Assembly: GCA_029551285.1 (NCBI GenBank)
Contig: JAKPFT010000047.1
Coordinates: 1-34,283 of the forward strand
DNA length: 34,283 bases
From: a bacterium
GTDB taxonomy: Bacteria > Ratteibacteria > UBA8468 > B48-G9 > DSTR01
Direction of reading: 5' to 3'
Every line of letters begins with the position of its first letter. Position 1 is the first letter of the stretch. The position numbers and the translations under genes are program-made. Shown here piece after piece: positions 32,563 through 34,283 of the stretch. The notes beneath the pieces were generated by a model. That model had not been told where the DNA came from. It searched no databases and saw only the letters and a program-made list of their open reading frames with translations.

Positions 32563-33936
32563 TTACTTGCCTTGTTTTTCCTCAGGAAAACCGAAGACAG
32601 CCTCCTTCACCAGAGCGTTGCCCCAGACAGCCTGGTAAATGGCGGCCAGCCCCGTGGCATCTTCACCGGTTAGCCCCCAGAAACCAAAACGGTTTTCCTG
32701 AACCGGCTTCAGATTAAAGTTGTCATAACGGTACCACAGCCGCGCCTGGGCATGGGCGTATTTCTTGCTCCAGTCACTGGCCAGGACCTGTTCTCTCTTC
32801 AAATGAAAAGCGTGAAAATCAACCGTGATGTCAGCGGCCTTTTCCGGTTCAAAAAACACAGCCAGGCCACGTTTTTCTTTCGTGTTGGCTATGCCGAACC
32901 AGCCTTCTTCCACCTTTTTCGTCTGATAGTTTCGTTCCTCAGGAAAAGTAATGGTCACAGCCTTGCCGCCCAGCGGCAGAAACATTACGTCGTGCTCCCA
33001 GTCCCGGGGGTAGGTCGGACACCAGGCAACCTCGTAAAGGGCAGAATACTTTGGTTCTGCCTGCTTGATAACCACGGTTTCGCTAACCGTGACATAGGGA
33101 ATTCCAGCATAGAGGGTGAAAAACCGGTAGTAATCTCCCTGGACCTTCCCCGAAAGCGCCCAGTTAGGATTGATTTCCCTGGTGAAGTCTTTATCCACCC
33201 CGAGCGCCCGACAGACCACAATCTTGCGCACCGGACCGTCAACAACTAATTCCGGCTGGCTCCAGGGAAGAAGATTGGCCACCACAGTGTAGCCGCCGCC
33301 CAGCAGATTCCAGCCCCAGGAATGTCCCTGGTAGACAAGTTCCTTGCCTTCCAGGACAAAACTGGTAATGGAGGCTTTGCCCAGGCCGCCCAGCATTAAC
33401 TTGCCGTCTGGTCCTGTCTCGGTTCCGGAACCGCGCAGGCCAATGGAGATAATCTTGTTGGAGAGACGGCCGTTGTAGAAACAGTTTTTTTCTCCATAGA
33501 CAATTTTTTCAAACTTCACCTCTGATGGATACTCAGCCAGCGGTGCTAACTTTTCCCGGTAGTACAGAAAGAAACTCTGGCTTTCCCCGGACTTTAAACT
33601 TACGGGAAAAACAATCTCATCGTCCCGGTCCAGCTGACCATTACCGGTGGCCTGGTAGATACCGGTGCCATCCTTTTCATCCACCTGAACCGGTATCTCC
33701 TGGCCGGTCGGTTCCACCACCCGGATGGAGCTGGTAGCAATCGCCTCCTTCAGCAAACCGGTCTTTTTCCGCAGGGTCTCACCGGTAATTACCACGGGCA
33801 GGTTTTTCCACTTGTAAGCGGTGGAATTCTTCAGGGTAATCTTCAGCCGGTAAGACCAGTTTTCGTTCCACCAGTTCTGGCTCCAGCCACACGCCCCCCA
33901 TAAGACCATTCCTAAAATCAGCACTGCCTTTCTCAT
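32563..33936 (-). CDS. Secreted beta-rich protein of unknown function, DUF2341-like N-terminus
   Basis: A signal peptide (about 1-19, MRKAVLILGMVLWG.. ending at SQ) is followed by WNENWSYRLKITLKN, similar to the concanavalin-like DUF2341 opening, and then a mostly beta protein of 457 residues with many aromatic residues and WCPTYPRDWEHD. I cannot name the function; a polysaccharide-related role fits its partner. ATG 33936 has GGGGAGGAG 4 bases upstream and gives a proper signal peptide, whereas an in-frame ATG at 33990 lies in the conserved repeat leader and is unlikely. It is the first gene of a leftward pair. Confidence 0.6.
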   Translation of the reverse strand: MRKAVLILGMVLWGACGWSQNWWNENWSYRLKITLKNSTAYKWKNLPVVITGETLRKKTGLLKEAIATSSIRVVEPTGQEIPVQVDEKDGTGIYQATGNGQLDRDDEIVFPVSLKSGESQSFFLYYREKLAPLAEYPSEVKFEKIVYGEKNCFYNGRLSNKIISIGLRGSGTETGPDGKLMLGGLGKASITSFVLEGKELVYQGHSWGWNLLGGGYTVVANLLPWSQPELVVDGPVRKIVVCRALGVDKDFTREINPNWALSGKVQGDYYRFFTLYAGIPYVTVSETVVIKQAEPKYSALYEVAWCPTYPRDWEHDVMFLPLGGKAVTITFPEERNYQTKKVEEGWFGIANTKEKRGLAVFFEPEKAADITVDFHAFHLKREQVLASDWSKKYAHAQARLWYRYDNFNLKPVQENRFGFWGLTGEDATGLAAIYQAVWGNALVKEAVFGFPEEKQGK

Positions 33937-33965
33937 CGCTCCTCCCCGTGAACTCATTGGTTCTC

Positions 33966-34058
33966 TCAAAGACTTCAGGTTGTTTTTCATTCTTTTCCTG
34001 TGTCTGTCAACGGTTTTGCAACTCCTTCTTTCCCTGCGCTTCCCCCACTCTTAAAAAA
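33966..34058 (-). promoter_or_regulatory. Conserved leader between the secreted-protein gene and repeat copy 5
   Basis: This 93-base stretch matches the leader at 23560-23649 in front of mlaD, including TGAAGTCTTTGA, TGACAGA and TTGCAA on the minus strand. It contains TTGACA as a possible -35 with no clear -10. It is placed the same way relative to gene and repeat as in the other locus. Confidence 0.45.
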
Positions 34059-34280
34059 GGAAGGGGACAGCTGGCGAACGATTTGCGAAGGCACAGTTAC
34101 AAGACAAGACGAAAAGCGCACGCGCTCGGTAAGCGGACCGGGCAATTCCATCCGGGACGCAATACCTTACTCGGCGGTGTCTGAATTCGCCACCTGGCGA
34201 ATGAGTTCGCCGAGCTACCGATTTCGGCGTAGTCCTTGTCTGTGCCGGAGCACCTTGAGTGAGCCAGTTTGTTCCCTTTC
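34059..34280 (+). repeat. Structured 222 bp repeat, isolated copy 5
   Basis: Same 222-base core as the array copies, same orientation, about 9.3 kb away. B-like at positions 24, 39 and 197. The inner hairpin reads ATTCGCCA-CC-TGGCGAAT: both arms differ from copies 2-4, yet pairing is kept. The flank lacks GTGTC. More copies could follow beyond the window. Confidence 0.9.
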
Positions 34281-34283
34281 TTT

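Overview
The window looks like chromosome from a diderm bacterium of an uncultivated lineage. The outer-membrane evidence is a patatin fused to a C-terminal beta-barrel, an MlaD/MCE protein and a heptose-kinase-like protein. A full bacterial V/A-type ATPase operon, a pseudopilin carrying a FecR domain, and a CHASE2-HD-GYP regulator recall candidate-phylum diderms such as Omnitrophota and relatives. That placement is low-confidence inference; no 16S rRNA is present.

Layout. Bases 1-151 are the end of an insertion sequence with an IS481-like transposase start, which has cut off the N-terminus of a HAMP-type membrane protein. Next come a prepilin-FecR fusion and a CHASE2-GAF-HD-GYP c-di-GMP-type regulator (639-3895). 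A tRNA-Arg(CCG) and a cytoplasmic sulfatase follow with overlapping divergent promoters. A small membrane protein and a tight V/A-ATPase operon (5806-14176; order G/H-C-I-K-F-E-A-B-D) lead to a universal-stress-like gene whose 3' end lies over an antisense tRNA-Ile(GAT). A 420 bp non-coding, hairpin-rich stretch and a DUF2283 remnant separate this from a long leftward block: a MscS-type TM-helix protein, a second orphan V-ATPase subunit I, argJ, ispD, a PIN-TRAM protein, radA and mlaD.

Upstream of mlaD lies the most unusual element: four tandem copies (period 300, 296, 300 bp) of a core that is exactly 222 bp in every copy. A fifth copy lies at the right end of the window, upstream of another leftward gene. 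Each locus also shares a ~90 bp leader between the gene start and the repeat. The core folds on paper into a closed multi-branch structure, with compensatory changes between copies and no sign of protein-coding constraint. It is best read as an undescribed structured repeat (RNA or mobile DNA).

The rest is a leftward pair (heptose-kinase-like plus patatin-barrel), a rightward trio transcribed from a back-to-back promoter (Gfo/Idh oxidoreductase, nitrilase-type amidase, PHP-domain protein), and a leftward coupled pair of secreted proteins that may act on glycans. The ATPase would couple ATP to ion flow, MlaD and the patatin-barrel act on the envelope, and the sulfatase, oxidoreductase and secreted pair suggest use of carbohydrate-derived compounds (inference).
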